NCBI RefSeq assembly: GCF_900167575.1
Contig: NZ_FUZP01000001.1
Coordinates: forward strand, 1,240,001 to 1,304,000
Direction: 5' to 3'
DNA from: Okibacterium fritillariae
Lineage (GTDB): Bacteria > Actinomycetota > Actinomycetes > Actinomycetales > Microbacteriaceae
DNA length: 64,000 nucleotides
Made by a program: the position numbers and the translations under genes. A model generated the notes under the pieces. It saw only the letters and a program-made list of their open reading frames with translations. It did not search any database and was not told the DNA's origin. Position 1 is the stretch's first letter. Each line of letters starts with the position of its first letter. Positions 1-7,885 of the stretch are shown in pieces.

Positions 1-1
1 C

Positions 2-1039
2 TATGTGATGCCGGTGCTCAACGACGTCACGCACGTGCGGGCGGCGGTCGATTCGCTCCTCACGCAAGATTATGAGGGGCCCTTCGAGGTAGCCATCGCC
101 CTCGGGCCCAGCATCGACGGCACGACGGAGCTCGTCGAAGAGCTGTCGCGCACCGATCCCCGCGTGCGCGTCATCCCCAACCCCGTGGGTTCGACACCCG
201 CCGGGCTGAACATCGCCATCCGTGCGACGACCTATCCTGTGGTCATCCGCGTCGACGCCCACTCGGTCCTGCCGCCCGACTACGCGCGCATCGCCGTCGA
301 GGCGCTCGCCCGCACGGGGGCCGCCAACGTCGGCGGAATCATGGATGCACGCGGCATCTCGGCTTTCGAACGCGCCGTCGCCCGCGCCTATGGCACCAAA
401 GTCGGCCTCGGCGGAACGCCCCACCACGTGGGCGGAGCAGAAGGCCCGGCCGACACGGTCTACCTGGGGGTCTTCCAGCGCGAGCCCCTCGAAGCCGTCG
501 GCATGTTCGACGAACGCATCAAACGCGGCCAGGACTGGGAGCTCAACCACCGCCTGCGCGCGGCGGGCGGCATCGTCTGGTTCACCCCGGCTCTGCGCGT
601 CACCTATCGCCCCCGGCCGAGCTTCTCGCGCCTGGCGCGCCAATTCCTCTCGACGGGCCTGTGGCGCGGCGAGCTCACGCGGCGCTTCCCGGGCGGTCGC
701 TCCCTGCGCTACTTCGCCCCGCCCGTCATGGTGCTGGGTGTCCTCCTCGGCCTCGTCCTGGGCCTCGTCGGGCTCGTCACGGGCGCCATGGCGGATGTCT
801 GGTGGCCTACACTCGGTTTCGCCATCCCGGCTCTCTACCTCGCGTTCGTCGTGCTGGCGGCCCTCGTCTATGCCCGGCCCGACGGCGCGCGCTCGATGCT
901 GTGGTTCCTCGCCGTGCTGCCCTGTATACACTTCTGCTGGGGGATCGGCTTCCTGCTCGGCTATCTGTCGTTGGCCAGCAACATCTCCGATCGAGCGAAC
1001 GAGAGAGGCGGTGCCGCGCGTGACCGAGAGACCGGTTGA
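2..1039 (+). CDS. Family 2 glycosyltransferase, ExoA-like (5' end cut by window)
   Basis: GT2 enzyme predicted to transfer a sugar from a nucleotide donor to a membrane-linked acceptor during wall or capsule polymer synthesis. The frame is open back to the first bases (Y-V-M-P-V-L-N-D), so the GTG at 5 and ATG at 8 are probably internal and the true start lies off-window. Visible are the GT-A fold start, a DAH acceptor of the DxD type near residue 83 and the GQDWELNHR segment (about 177-185) typical of ExoA-like proteins. The last 100 residues hold three or so hydrophobic segments, suggesting membrane attachment. It overlaps the next gene by about 29 bp, so they are co-translated. Substrate unknown. 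Confidence 0.85.
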   Translation, partial: YVMPVLNDVTHVRAAVDSLLTQDYEGPFEVAIALGPSIDGTTELVEELSRTDPRVRVIPNPVGSTPAGLNIAIRATTYPVVIRVDAHSVLPPDYARIAVEALARTGAANVGGIMDARGISAFERAVARAYGTKVGLGGTPHHVGGAEGPADTVYLGVFQREPLEAVGMFDERIKRGQDWELNHRLRAAGGIVWFTPALRVTYRPRPSFSRLARQFLSTGLWRGELTRRFPGGRSLRYFAPPVMVLGVLLGLVLGLVGLVTGAMADVWWPTLGFAIPALYLAFVVLAALVYARPDGARSMLWFLAVLPCIHFCWGIGFLLGYLSLASNISDRANERGGAARDRETG

Positions 1040-1835
1040 CCTGGGCGCCCGCCCGCGTTCCATCGCCGAGCTGAAGTCCGTCGCGCAGCCGCCCGAGGTG
1101 CGCGGCCGCCGCAACGCCGAGCACTGGACGGCGTCGCTCTACCTGCGCAACCTCTCGCCCTACGTCACCTGGATGCTGCTGCGCACGAGCATCTCGGCCA
1201 ACGGCGTCACGGGCCTCATGATCATCACCGGATGGTGTGTCGCGGCGTCGCTGCTCGTGCCCGGTTTCGCCGGCCCCCTGCTCGCGCTGCTGTTCGGCCA
1301 GCTGCAGATGCTCATCGACTGCTGCGACGGCGAGGTCGCGCGGTGGCGCAAGACGTCGTCGCCCGCCGGAGCATTCCTCGACGCCGTCGGGCACTACTCG
1401 ACCGAGGCGCTCATTCCGCTGGCTCTCGCCATCCGGGCCGCCGGCTACCCGTTCGATGCTCCCGAGGGCTACCTCTGGACGACGCTCGGCGCCCTGCTCG
1501 CGCTCGTCATCATCTTGAACAAGGCGCTCAACGACATGGTGCGCGTGGCCCGCGCCAATTACGGTGCCGCCAAGCTCACCTACACGAGTGCCGAATCCGC
1601 GCCGCGAACCGGGTTGCTCGCCACGGCGCGCAGGGTTGCCCGTTTCGTGCCGTTCCACCGCCTGTTCCACTCGGTCGAGCTGAGCTTCGTCATCTTCGCG
1701 GCCGCCGTCGTGGGCCTGTTCATCGGCGATCTGCAGGCCATGCGCGGCGTGCTCGTGCTGTTGCTCGGTCTCGGCATCCTGACGCTGTTCGGGCACTTCC
1801 TCGCCATCATCACGTCGAACCGCGTGCGGGCCTGA
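1011..1835 (+). CDS. CDP-alcohol phosphatidyltransferase family membrane protein
   Basis: 274-residue multi-pass protein of the CDP-alcohol phosphotransferase superfamily, which moves a phospho-alcohol from a CDP-linked donor to an acceptor at the membrane. The signature is at about residues 103-126: D-x2-D-G-x2-A-R-x8-G-x3-D-x3-H. The eight-residue spacing is kept, but the last Asp of the family pattern, normally the catalytic base, is His here. GTG at 1011 follows a purine-rich GAGAGAGG; GTG at 1020 is an alternative. It lies between two glycosyltransferases, so a role in a polyol-phosphate or inositol-phosphate wall polymer is more likely than in bulk phospholipid synthesis; that is inference. 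Confidence 0.8.
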   Translation: MPRVTERPVDLGARPRSIAELKSVAQPPEVRGRRNAEHWTASLYLRNLSPYVTWMLLRTSISANGVTGLMIITGWCVAASLLVPGFAGPLLALLFGQLQMLIDCCDGEVARWRKTSSPAGAFLDAVGHYSTEALIPLALAIRAAGYPFDAPEGYLWTTLGALLALVIILNKALNDMVRVARANYGAAKLTYTSAESAPRTGLLATARRVARFVPFHRLFHSVELSFVIFAAAVVGLFIGDLQAMRGVLVLLLGLGILTLFGHFLAIITSNRVRA

Positions 1836-1837
1836 CG

Positions 1838-2749
1838 GTGCCGCGCAACCAGGCCTCCGCCGGGGCCGCGCAACCCGCCGGCCGGCTTCCGCGCATCGGC
1901 GTGGTCGTGCTCACGCAGGGCACGCGACCGGATGACCTGCGCCGCGGCATCCTGTCGGTGCAACGCCAGCGAGACGTCGAAGTCGACATCGTCGTCGTGG
2001 GCAACGGGTGGACGCCGACCGATCTGCCGGCGGGTGCCCGACCCCTCGCTCTGCCCTCGAACGTCGGCATCCCGGCCGGGCGCAACGCGGGGGCCCGGGC
2101 CGTCTCGGGCGACTTCATCTTCTTCCTCGACGACGACGCGTCGTTGCCCGACGACGATTTCCTGCTCGCCTGCGTGCGGCTCGTCACCGAGCGGCCCGAG
2201 ATCGGACTCGTGCAGCCGCGCCTCGACGATCCCACGGGCATCCCCGCGCCGTTGCGCTGGATTCCCCGCTCCCGCAAGGGTGACGCCCACGATCCGAGCG
2301 TCATGTTCTCGTGCCTCGAAGCGGCCGTGTTCCTGCCGCGCGCGGTTTTCGACCGCACCGGGGGATGGGCCGCACCGTTCTTCTACGCGCACGAGGGCAT
2401 CGAGTTGGCCTGGCGCGTGTGGGACCAGGGCTTGATCGCCTGGTATGCGGGCGACCTCGAGGCCAACCACCCCGTCGTGCAGCCGACCCGGCACACCGAG
2501 TACTTCCGCCTCAATGCCCGCAACCGCGTGTGGCTCGCGAAGCGCAACCTGCCGGTGCCGCTCGCGCTCGTCTATGTGGGCGTGTGGACGGGCATCCAGA
2601 TTCTGCGTTGGTGGCGCAAGCCGGGCGACCTGCGGGCGTGGTTCCGTGGCTGGGCCGAGGGCTGGCGGCAGAACCCAGGCGGTCGCCGCGCCCTCTCGTG
2701 GCGCACGGTGCTGCGGATGACCCGGGCGGGTCGTCCACCCGTTATCTAG
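1838..2749 (+). CDS. Family 2 glycosyltransferase
   Basis: 303-residue GT2 protein. After a short Ala/Pro-rich start comes the nucleotide-binding beginning (IGVVVLTQGTRPDDL), a run of metal-binding acids (FFLDDDASLPDDD, about residues 95-107) and, further on, a conserved AHEGIELAWR acceptor-side segment of the kind seen in rhamnosyl and galactofuranosyl transferases. There is no clear membrane span, so it is probably a cytosolic or peripheral enzyme. The GTG start is two bases after the preceding stop, implying translational coupling in a three-gene operon. Donor and acceptor are unknown. Confidence 0.85.
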   Translation: MPRNQASAGAAQPAGRLPRIGVVVLTQGTRPDDLRRGILSVQRQRDVEVDIVVVGNGWTPTDLPAGARPLALPSNVGIPAGRNAGARAVSGDFIFFLDDDASLPDDDFLLACVRLVTERPEIGLVQPRLDDPTGIPAPLRWIPRSRKGDAHDPSVMFSCLEAAVFLPRAVFDRTGGWAAPFFYAHEGIELAWRVWDQGLIAWYAGDLEANHPVVQPTRHTEYFRLNARNRVWLAKRNLPVPLALVYVGVWTGIQILRWWRKPGDLRAWFRGWAEGWRQNPGGRRALSWRTVLRMTRAGRPPVI

Positions 2750-2798
2750 GTGTGACCTCGCTGCCGCCTCTTTCGGGGCGGGCCCGGCGCAACTTCGG

Positions 2799-2810
2799 TA
2801 CCCTGGAGAG
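2799..2810 (+). promoter_or_regulatory. -10 element TACCCT placing transcription start at the start codon
   Basis: TACCCT at 2799-2804 fits the actinobacterial TAnnnT -10 consensus and ends exactly six bases before ATG 2811, the distance expected if transcription begins at the A of the start codon. The six bases GGAGAG could instead act as a ribosome binding site on a longer transcript. Confidence 0.45.
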
Positions 2811-4118
2811 ATGCCATTGCTGAACGACGCTCGACGTGCGGTGGCCCTCGCGAGAGACGTGTTGGCCAACCGACGTGCCCGCGCAGAACTCTCCCAACGC
2901 TTGTCGCAGCTGACGCCGCTCGAGCCCGGCCGCTATAAGATCGCCGTCTACTTCGCCGATAGCGCCGTCAATCTCTATCAGATTCGTCAGTGGTACAAAC
3001 CGCTTGCCGAGCTGGCGAAGACGTGGCCCGTCGTCGTGCTCAGCCGGGCTCCCACGGCCGCGACGGCGCTCTACGAGGAGTCGCCGCTGCCGGTCGCCTA
3101 CGTGCGCCGCGTGGTCGACCTCGAGCAGACGCTGGCGGATCAGGACATCCGCATCGTTTTGTATGTCAATCAGAACGCGAAGAACTTCCAGATGTTCCGC
3201 TACGGGCAGCGCTGGCACGTTTTCATCAACCACGGTGAAAGCGACAAGATGTACATGACCACGAACCAGTTCAAGGCCTACGATTACAGCCTCGTCGCCG
3301 GTGACGCCGCGATCGCGCGTCTGAAGAAGGTGCTGTGGGATTACGACTTCGACCGACGCGCCATTCCGATCGGGCGCCCGCAGGCCGACCACTACTCCGG
3401 CACGCTGCCCTACACCCCCGATGAGCGCACGGTCGTTCTCTATGCGCCCACCTGGGAGGGTGATCGGGCGGCTGCCGCCTACGGCTCCATCGCGTCGCAC
3501 GGTGTGACGCTCGTGCGCCGCCTGCTCGAGACCGGAACGCACCGCGTGATCTACCGTCCGCACCCGCGCAGTGGCGTGGTCGATCGCGCCTACGGTCAGG
3601 CCAATCGCGAGATCCAGGACCTGCTCGTCGCCGCCAACCAGCGCGACCCCCGGGCCCAGCACATCTTCGATCAGGGCGCAGAGCTCGGCTGGCAGCTGTC
3701 GGCGGCCGACGTCGCGATCGTCGATATCTCGGCCATGGTCTATGACCGGCTGGCGAGCGGCAAACCTCTGCTCATCACCCGGCCCGTGGCGCCCGAGGCC
3801 GAGATCGACGAGGGCGGCTATCTGTCGGCCTGCGAGTGGCTGACCGCGACGGATGCTTCGCAGATCGTCTCGCGCATCGAAACGGTGCGCGCCGACCCGG
3901 CATCGGCCGAGCGACTCGCGTTCTGGGTCGAGCGTTACTTCGGCGACACCACTCCCGGCGCCACCACGAACCGTTTCCACGCGGCCATCCAGCAGCTCAT
4001 GGACCGCTGGGATGAGCACGCCGCGCTGCACGCCGGCGACGGGCAGCTGGGTGCGTCGACGGGAGCGCGCGGCGCGGCGAGCGATCGCTCGGGCGACAGC
4101 GACGACTCCGACGACTAG
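2811..4118 (+). CDS. CDP-glycerol glycerophosphotransferase-like protein (TagB/TagF family)
   Basis: 435-residue protein resembling the catalytic half of TagF/TagB enzymes, which add glycerol-phosphate or related units to wall teichoic acid on the inner membrane face. Typical features are the NHGESDK segment near residue 142 (family NHG motif), a VLYAPTWEGD motif near 208, YRPHPR near 247 and a VAIVDISAMVYDRLASGKPLLI segment near 302 corresponding to the donor-site D-x-S motif. The C-terminal 35 residues are acidic low-complexity sequence. Together with the exporter and nucleotidyltransferase nearby it defines the region as a phosphopolymer locus. The exact polyol is unknown. Confidence 0.82.
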   Translation: MPLLNDARRAVALARDVLANRRARAELSQRLSQLTPLEPGRYKIAVYFADSAVNLYQIRQWYKPLAELAKTWPVVVLSRAPTAATALYEESPLPVAYVRRVVDLEQTLADQDIRIVLYVNQNAKNFQMFRYGQRWHVFINHGESDKMYMTTNQFKAYDYSLVAGDAAIARLKKVLWDYDFDRRAIPIGRPQADHYSGTLPYTPDERTVVLYAPTWEGDRAAAAYGSIASHGVTLVRRLLETGTHRVIYRPHPRSGVVDRAYGQANREIQDLLVAANQRDPRAQHIFDQGAELGWQLSAADVAIVDISAMVYDRLASGKPLLITRPVAPEAEIDEGGYLSACEWLTATDASQIVSRIETVRADPASAERLAFWVERYFGDTTPGATTNRFHAAIQQLMDRWDEHAALHAGDGQLGASTGARGAASDRSGDSDDSDD

Positions 4119-4284
4119 CCCTCGGGCTCGCTACTAGTCCTCGGCCCCGCTACTTGCCCTCGGCCTCGCTACTTGCCGTTGCCTCGCTACTTGTCCTCGT
4201 GCTCGCCTCTAGCCAGCGGCCTCGCGGCCAGGCAGCGGTCTCGCGACCAGCCCGTGGTCTCGTGACGACACAGCGGCCTCGTGT
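4115..4284. repeat. Degenerate 19-bp tandem array filling a convergent gap
   Basis: Nine units, eight of 19 bp and one of 18 bp, run without gaps from the CTAG containing the stop codon of the plus-strand gene to the base before the CTA stop of the minus-strand gene. Units begin with CTAG, CTTG or CCAG and continue roughly CCCTCGGCCTCGCTA. Unit starts: 4115, 4134, 4153, 4172, 4190, 4209, 4228, 4247, 4266. The first units resemble one another most, then drift to a GCGGYCTCGCGA form. No convincing ORF or simple hairpin explains it. Confidence 0.8.
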
Positions 4285-5112
4285 CTAGTCTTCGTGCGTG
4301 CCCGACGAGCGCTTGCGCGTGAGGCGGGCAAGCGCCCCCTGCTTGCGCTCACCCTCGGCCCGGGGGATCGGCTCGAGCTCGAGCGGCACCACCACGGGCG
4401 GCGGCCCGAAGTTCGTGCGCGCGGCCTGAACCACCTGCCGGCCCATCATGTGGTTGCCGACGCCGCCGATCGCGGCCCCGATGCCGAACGGCAGCGCTTT
4501 GCCCACGAAAGACGTGCCCTGGTTGACGGCGAAGCGTTTGAGGAAGGTGCGCTTGAGACGATCGGTCACGGGCCCCATGACCATCTGCGGCATGCTCGAG
4601 GTGATCATCTCGCCCCAGTAGACCTTGCGCGCGGGGCCGTTATGGAACGCCTGGCCCGTGAACTGTTGCAGCAGGTCGGTGCCGGCTTTGCCCAGCATGA
4701 GTGTCATGACGAGGGCGCGCGCACGCTCGGGGTCGCTCACGGCGATGCCGTGCACCTCGGCCACCGACTGCGCGAAGATCGCCGTCGACTCGAGAAATCC
4801 TGCGGTCTCGACGCCGGACAGGGCGAGAGTGACGCTCGTGCCGATGCCGGGGACGACGGCGGTCGCGCCGACGGCCGCCCCGCCGGAGGTGACGGCCGTG
4901 AGGTAGCGTCGCTCGAGCACGCGAATGAGTTGCTCGGGCGTGGCACTCGGGTAGCGGCGGCGCAGCGAGCGGATGTACGCCACGATGAGGGGGCGTTGCA
5001 CGGCCAGGACGCGGTCGATGCTGCGCACCCAGGCCGGGTCGCGAGAGGGCTGGACCTGATCGTTCGGGCCGCCCATGATCAGGGGCTGATCGGAAAAACG
5101 GTCGTTGCTCAT
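4285..5112 (-). CDS. Hypothetical protein, possibly EcsC-like
   Basis: 275 residues, function unrecognised. After a short polar start there is a basic helix-rich part, then a Gly/Ala-rich hydrophobic stretch (SGGAAVGATAVVPGIGTSV, about residues 72-90) and a second near the C-terminus (LPFGIGAAIGGVGNHMMG). That pair of glycine-rich hydrophobic patches is reminiscent of the EcsC family, a weak resemblance. The tail is basic. ATG at 5112 is chosen because GGAGG lies six bases upstream; the open frame continues to 5310 but would run into the transporter gene. It sits inside the wall-polymer locus and its stop abuts the 19-bp array. Confidence 0.6.
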   Translation of the reverse strand: MSNDRFSDQPLIMGGPNDQVQPSRDPAWVRSIDRVLAVQRPLIVAYIRSLRRRYPSATPEQLIRVLERRYLTAVTSGGAAVGATAVVPGIGTSVTLALSGVETAGFLESTAIFAQSVAEVHGIAVSDPERARALVMTLMLGKAGTDLLQQFTGQAFHNGPARKVYWGEMITSSMPQMVMGPVTDRLKRTFLKRFAVNQGTSFVGKALPFGIGAAIGGVGNHMMGRQVVQAARTNFGPPPVVVPLELEPIPRAEGERKQGALARLTRKRSSGTHED

Positions 5113-5188
5113 GTGAACCTCCACGTCGGCCTTCAGCTTACGCTTCGGCGCTGAGCGGGCGGCGGATGCGGACGCCCGTTGACGCGGG

Positions 5189-5926
5189 TCAGCGACTGTT
5201 GTAGTCGGCGTTGTAACGGTCGAGAACCTCGGTGATGGGAGCATCCAGAACGAGCTTTCCTCGGTCGAGGTAGAGGCCGCGTGTGCAGAAGCGGCGCAGG
5301 TCCTTCTCATTGTGCGACACGAAGAAGAGGGTGCGCCCGCCCGCGAGCAGTTCGTCGATGCGGCGGTAACACTTCTCTTTGAATGACTTGTCGCCCACCG
5401 CCAACACCTCGTCGACGAGGATGATGGGCTCCTCGAGCTGCGAGATGACCGCGAACGCGATGCGCACCTTCATGCCGCTCGAGAGGTGCTTGTAGGGCGT
5501 GTGGATGAAGTCACCGATCTCGGCGAAGTCGATGATGTCGCTGAACCGGCGATCGATCTCGGCCTTCGACATGCCGTGCAGCCCGGCCGTGAGGTAGACG
5601 TTGTCACGCACCGTGAGGTCGTTGACGAACCCACCCGTGATCTCGATGAGCGGGGCGACACCGCCGTTGACCTGCACCCGGCCCTCGTCGGGCAGAACGA
5701 CGCCGGCGACGAGCTTCAGCAGAGTGGACTTGCCCTGACCGTTGCGGCCGACGACGCCGATGGCCTCGCCCGCCTGCACCGAGAACGAGACGTCCCGCAG
5801 GGGCCAGAACTCTCCGGGGCGCACACGACGCTCGCTGCGGCCGAAGAGGTCCTTGAAGCTGCGACGCCCGCCCCGGTTGCGACGGAACCGGATGCCGACA
5901 TCCGTGACCGCGATTGCCTCGACCAT
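5189..5926 (-). CDS. ABC transporter ATPase for polysaccharide/teichoic acid export (TagH/Wzt type)
   Basis: 245-residue nucleotide-binding subunit that powers export of a lipid-linked polymer. Visible: Walker A GRNGQGKST (about residues 59-67), signature LSSGMKVR (about 149), Walker B ILVDEVLAVGD (about 170) and the switch His in FVSHN. The N-terminal segment with basic residues before the first beta strand (FRRNRGGRRSFKDLFG) is typical of the Wzt/TagH subfamily. It lacks the long C-terminal sugar-recognition domain of some Wzt proteins, so export is probably not tied to a modified chain end. Its start overlaps the permease stop by one base (TGATG), indicating coupled translation. Confidence 0.92.
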   Translation of the reverse strand: MVEAIAVTDVGIRFRRNRGGRRSFKDLFGRSERRVRPGEFWPLRDVSFSVQAGEAIGVVGRNGQGKSTLLKLVAGVVLPDEGRVQVNGGVAPLIEITGGFVNDLTVRDNVYLTAGLHGMSKAEIDRRFSDIIDFAEIGDFIHTPYKHLSSGMKVRIAFAVISQLEEPIILVDEVLAVGDKSFKEKCYRRIDELLAGGRTLFFVSHNEKDLRRFCTRGLYLDRGKLVLDAPITEVLDRYNADYNSR

Positions 5927-6723
5927 CAGATCTCCTTCAGGACGGAACGCTCGGACCGCTTGAAGACGAACAGGCCGATGCCGAAGATCACGAGCGACAT
6001 GCCCGCGGCGATGGCGACGCCGACGAGGTCGAGCTGATCGGGGAAGAAGGCCGAGCGGTACAGGCTGAAGATGCCGCTGAGCGGGTTGAAGTACGCGAGC
6101 GTATGCAGCTGCTCGGGCAGATCGGTGACGCCATAGATGATGGGGGAGGCGTAGAACAGGAAGCGCAGCGCGAGCTTGGTGGCCCGCTCGAGGTCACGGA
6201 AGAACACGACGAGCGGCGCGATGATGAGCCCGACACCCATGGTGAGGATGGCCTGCAAGACGATCGCCACGGGGATGAGCAGCGCGTTGATTGAGAGGTG
6301 CGCGCCCGAGAAGATCGCGAAGGCGGCGACGACGGGGATGGATGCGAGGAACTCGATGCCCTTGGAGAGCACGAGGCGGTTGACCCAGATCGTGCGCGGG
6401 ATCGTGGTCGAGCGGATGAGCTTCGCCTCTTTAGTGAAGGCGCGCGTGCATTCGCTGATGGTGGTGTTGAACCACGTCCACGGCAACAGGGCCGTGAGGA
6501 GGAACACGATGTAGGGCGTGCTGCCGACCGGCCGATCGAACACCTGGGTGAAGACGAACCAGTAGATGGCAGCCATGACCAGAGGGTCGAGGATCGACCA
6601 GAAGTATCCGAGGAAGCTGGTCGAGTAGCGCACCTTCAGGTCGCGCGACGCCAGCAGCCACAGGGCATGACGGTATCGGCCCCAGGAGGAGCGTGCGGGG
6701 CGCGCTGGTGCCAGAGAACTCAC
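5926..6723 (-). CDS. ABC-2 type permease for polysaccharide/teichoic acid export (TagG/Wzm type)
   Basis: 265-residue membrane subunit with about six hydrophobic spans. The N-terminal signature LLASRDLKVRYSTSFLGYFWSILDP is diagnostic of the TagG/RfbA permease family. GTG at 6723 has TTGAGG just upstream. It partners with the following ATPase gene to move the undecaprenyl-linked polymer built by the transferases at 1-4118 across the membrane. The 170 bp between this start and the nucleotidyltransferase stop (6724-6897) hold no evident gene. Confidence 0.92.
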   Translation of the reverse strand: MSSLAPARPARSSWGRYRHALWLLASRDLKVRYSTSFLGYFWSILDPLVMAAIYWFVFTQVFDRPVGSTPYIVFLLTALLPWTWFNTTISECTRAFTKEAKLIRSTTIPRTIWVNRLVLSKGIEFLASIPVVAAFAIFSGAHLSINALLIPVAIVLQAILTMGVGLIIAPLVVFFRDLERATKLALRFLFYASPIIYGVTDLPEQLHTLAYFNPLSGIFSLYRSAFFPDQLDLVGVAIAAGMSLVIFGIGLFVFKRSERSVLKEI

Positions 6724-6897
6724 GCCTCAAACATATCCGTAAACGTATGCCCCAACGTGCGCCGTGGCCTGCGCGCCGCGACCAATGCCGAACGCGCCGC
6801 CTCCGAAGAGGACGACGCGTTCGGGCCGACACGACCGGGGCTGGTCGAAAGGTGGGGCTCGGTGATCTGTGCGGTCAGCGAGGCTGCGGTCGGTGGA

Positions 6898-7590
6898 TCA
6901 GACGAAGAGGTTGGCGCGCTCGAGGTCTTCGGCGAAGTCGACCTCGACGGCGTACAGGTCGGAGATGTCGACGGGCTCGACGAGCATGGAGTCCTGCTCG
7001 ATGGCAAGCTCGATGCCGCGCTCGAAGTAGTCCTGGTCGTCGACGCGGGCCAGCTGACGCTGCAGCTTGGCCTTGTCGTCGCGCGAAACGTAGTTGATGC
7101 CCACGGCCTCGCCGAGTCCACCGACGACGGTCTTCGACAGCTCGCGGATGTAGCCTTCGGCGCTCGTCGTGTACTTGACCTCTTCGTCGGACACCTTGGC
7201 GGTGTTGACCGTGACGAACGACTGGTCGCGCTTGATCATGGCGGCCGCACGGTCGAGGGCGGTCGGGTCGAACACGACGTCGCCGTTCATCCACAACACG
7301 CCGCCGGGAGCCGAAGCCGCGAGAGCGCGCAGGAGGCTCTTCGACGTGTTCGTCTGGTCGTACTGCTCGTTGAAGACGTAGGACGCGTCGGGGAAAGCCT
7401 CGATGATGTGGTCGAGCTTGTAACCGACAACGATCGTCACTTTGGCGTCGTTGCCGAAAGCGTGACGGATGTTATCGAACTGCTGCTGCATGATCGAGCG
7501 GCCGTCGCTCAGCTGCGTGAGCGGCTTGGGGAGCGAGCGGCCGAGACGACTGCCCATTCCTGCGGCGAGAATGACTACTTGGGTGGTCAC
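6898..7590 (-). CDS. NTP-transferase family nucleotidyltransferase (LicC-like)
   Basis: 230-residue enzyme expected to make an NDP-sugar or CDP-alcohol precursor. The N-terminus has the pyrophosphorylase signature LAAGMGSRLG...LPKPL (about residues 6-22) and a WMNGDVVFD metal-binding Asp segment near 104. Size and motif spacing recall LicC-type choline-phosphate cytidylyltransferases more than long GlmU or RmlA enzymes. GTG at 7590 is selected because GAGGAG lies seven bases upstream; an ATG 18 bases further up is less well placed. In this locus it most likely supplies the activated donor for the CDP-alcohol and glycerophosphotransferase-like enzymes. Confidence 0.78.
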   Translation of the reverse strand: MTTQVVILAAGMGSRLGRSLPKPLTQLSDGRSIMQQQFDNIRHAFGNDAKVTIVVGYKLDHIIEAFPDASYVFNEQYDQTNTSKSLLRALAASAPGGVLWMNGDVVFDPTALDRAAAMIKRDQSFVTVNTAKVSDEEVKYTTSAEGYIRELSKTVVGGLGEAVGINYVSRDDKAKLQRQLARVDDQDYFERGIELAIEQDSMLVEPVDISDLYAVEVDFAEDLERANLFV

Positions 7591-7885
7591 GGGTGAACTC
7601 CTCAACATCGGGGGTGAGCCGCGACCCGGAGGTACGACTCTGGCGAAAATACTCTTCGTCGGGGGAATCTGAGCGATGAATTTCTCGCTGTTCACCCGAA
7701 AGTCAGTGATACGACACCTCGTTATGCCAGGCTCCACGATAGCGGTGCACCCTCTTGGGGGTCACGGGTCTTGACGAGTCGTGCTCATTTCGTTATGCGG
7801 CACTCGGGTTTCTCCCAGCCAGTCAGGCGCTTCCGTCGACAGGCGTTACCTCGCCGTTGCCCCCCGTTCTTGGTAGGTTTGACCG
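7591..7885. promoter_or_regulatory. Divergent intergenic region
   Basis: 295 bp between the divergent nucleotidyltransferase and ABC ATPase genes, less GC-rich than its flanks. The only confident element is the plus-strand -10 described separately. No conserved riboswitch or RNA gene was recognised. Confidence 0.5.
7874..7885 (+). promoter_or_regulatory. -10 element TAGGTT of the ABC ATPase gene
   Basis: TAGGTT at 7874-7879 ends six bases before GTG 7886, consistent with a leaderless transcript. GGTAGG overlapping it could double as a weak ribosome binding site. Confidence 0.5.
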
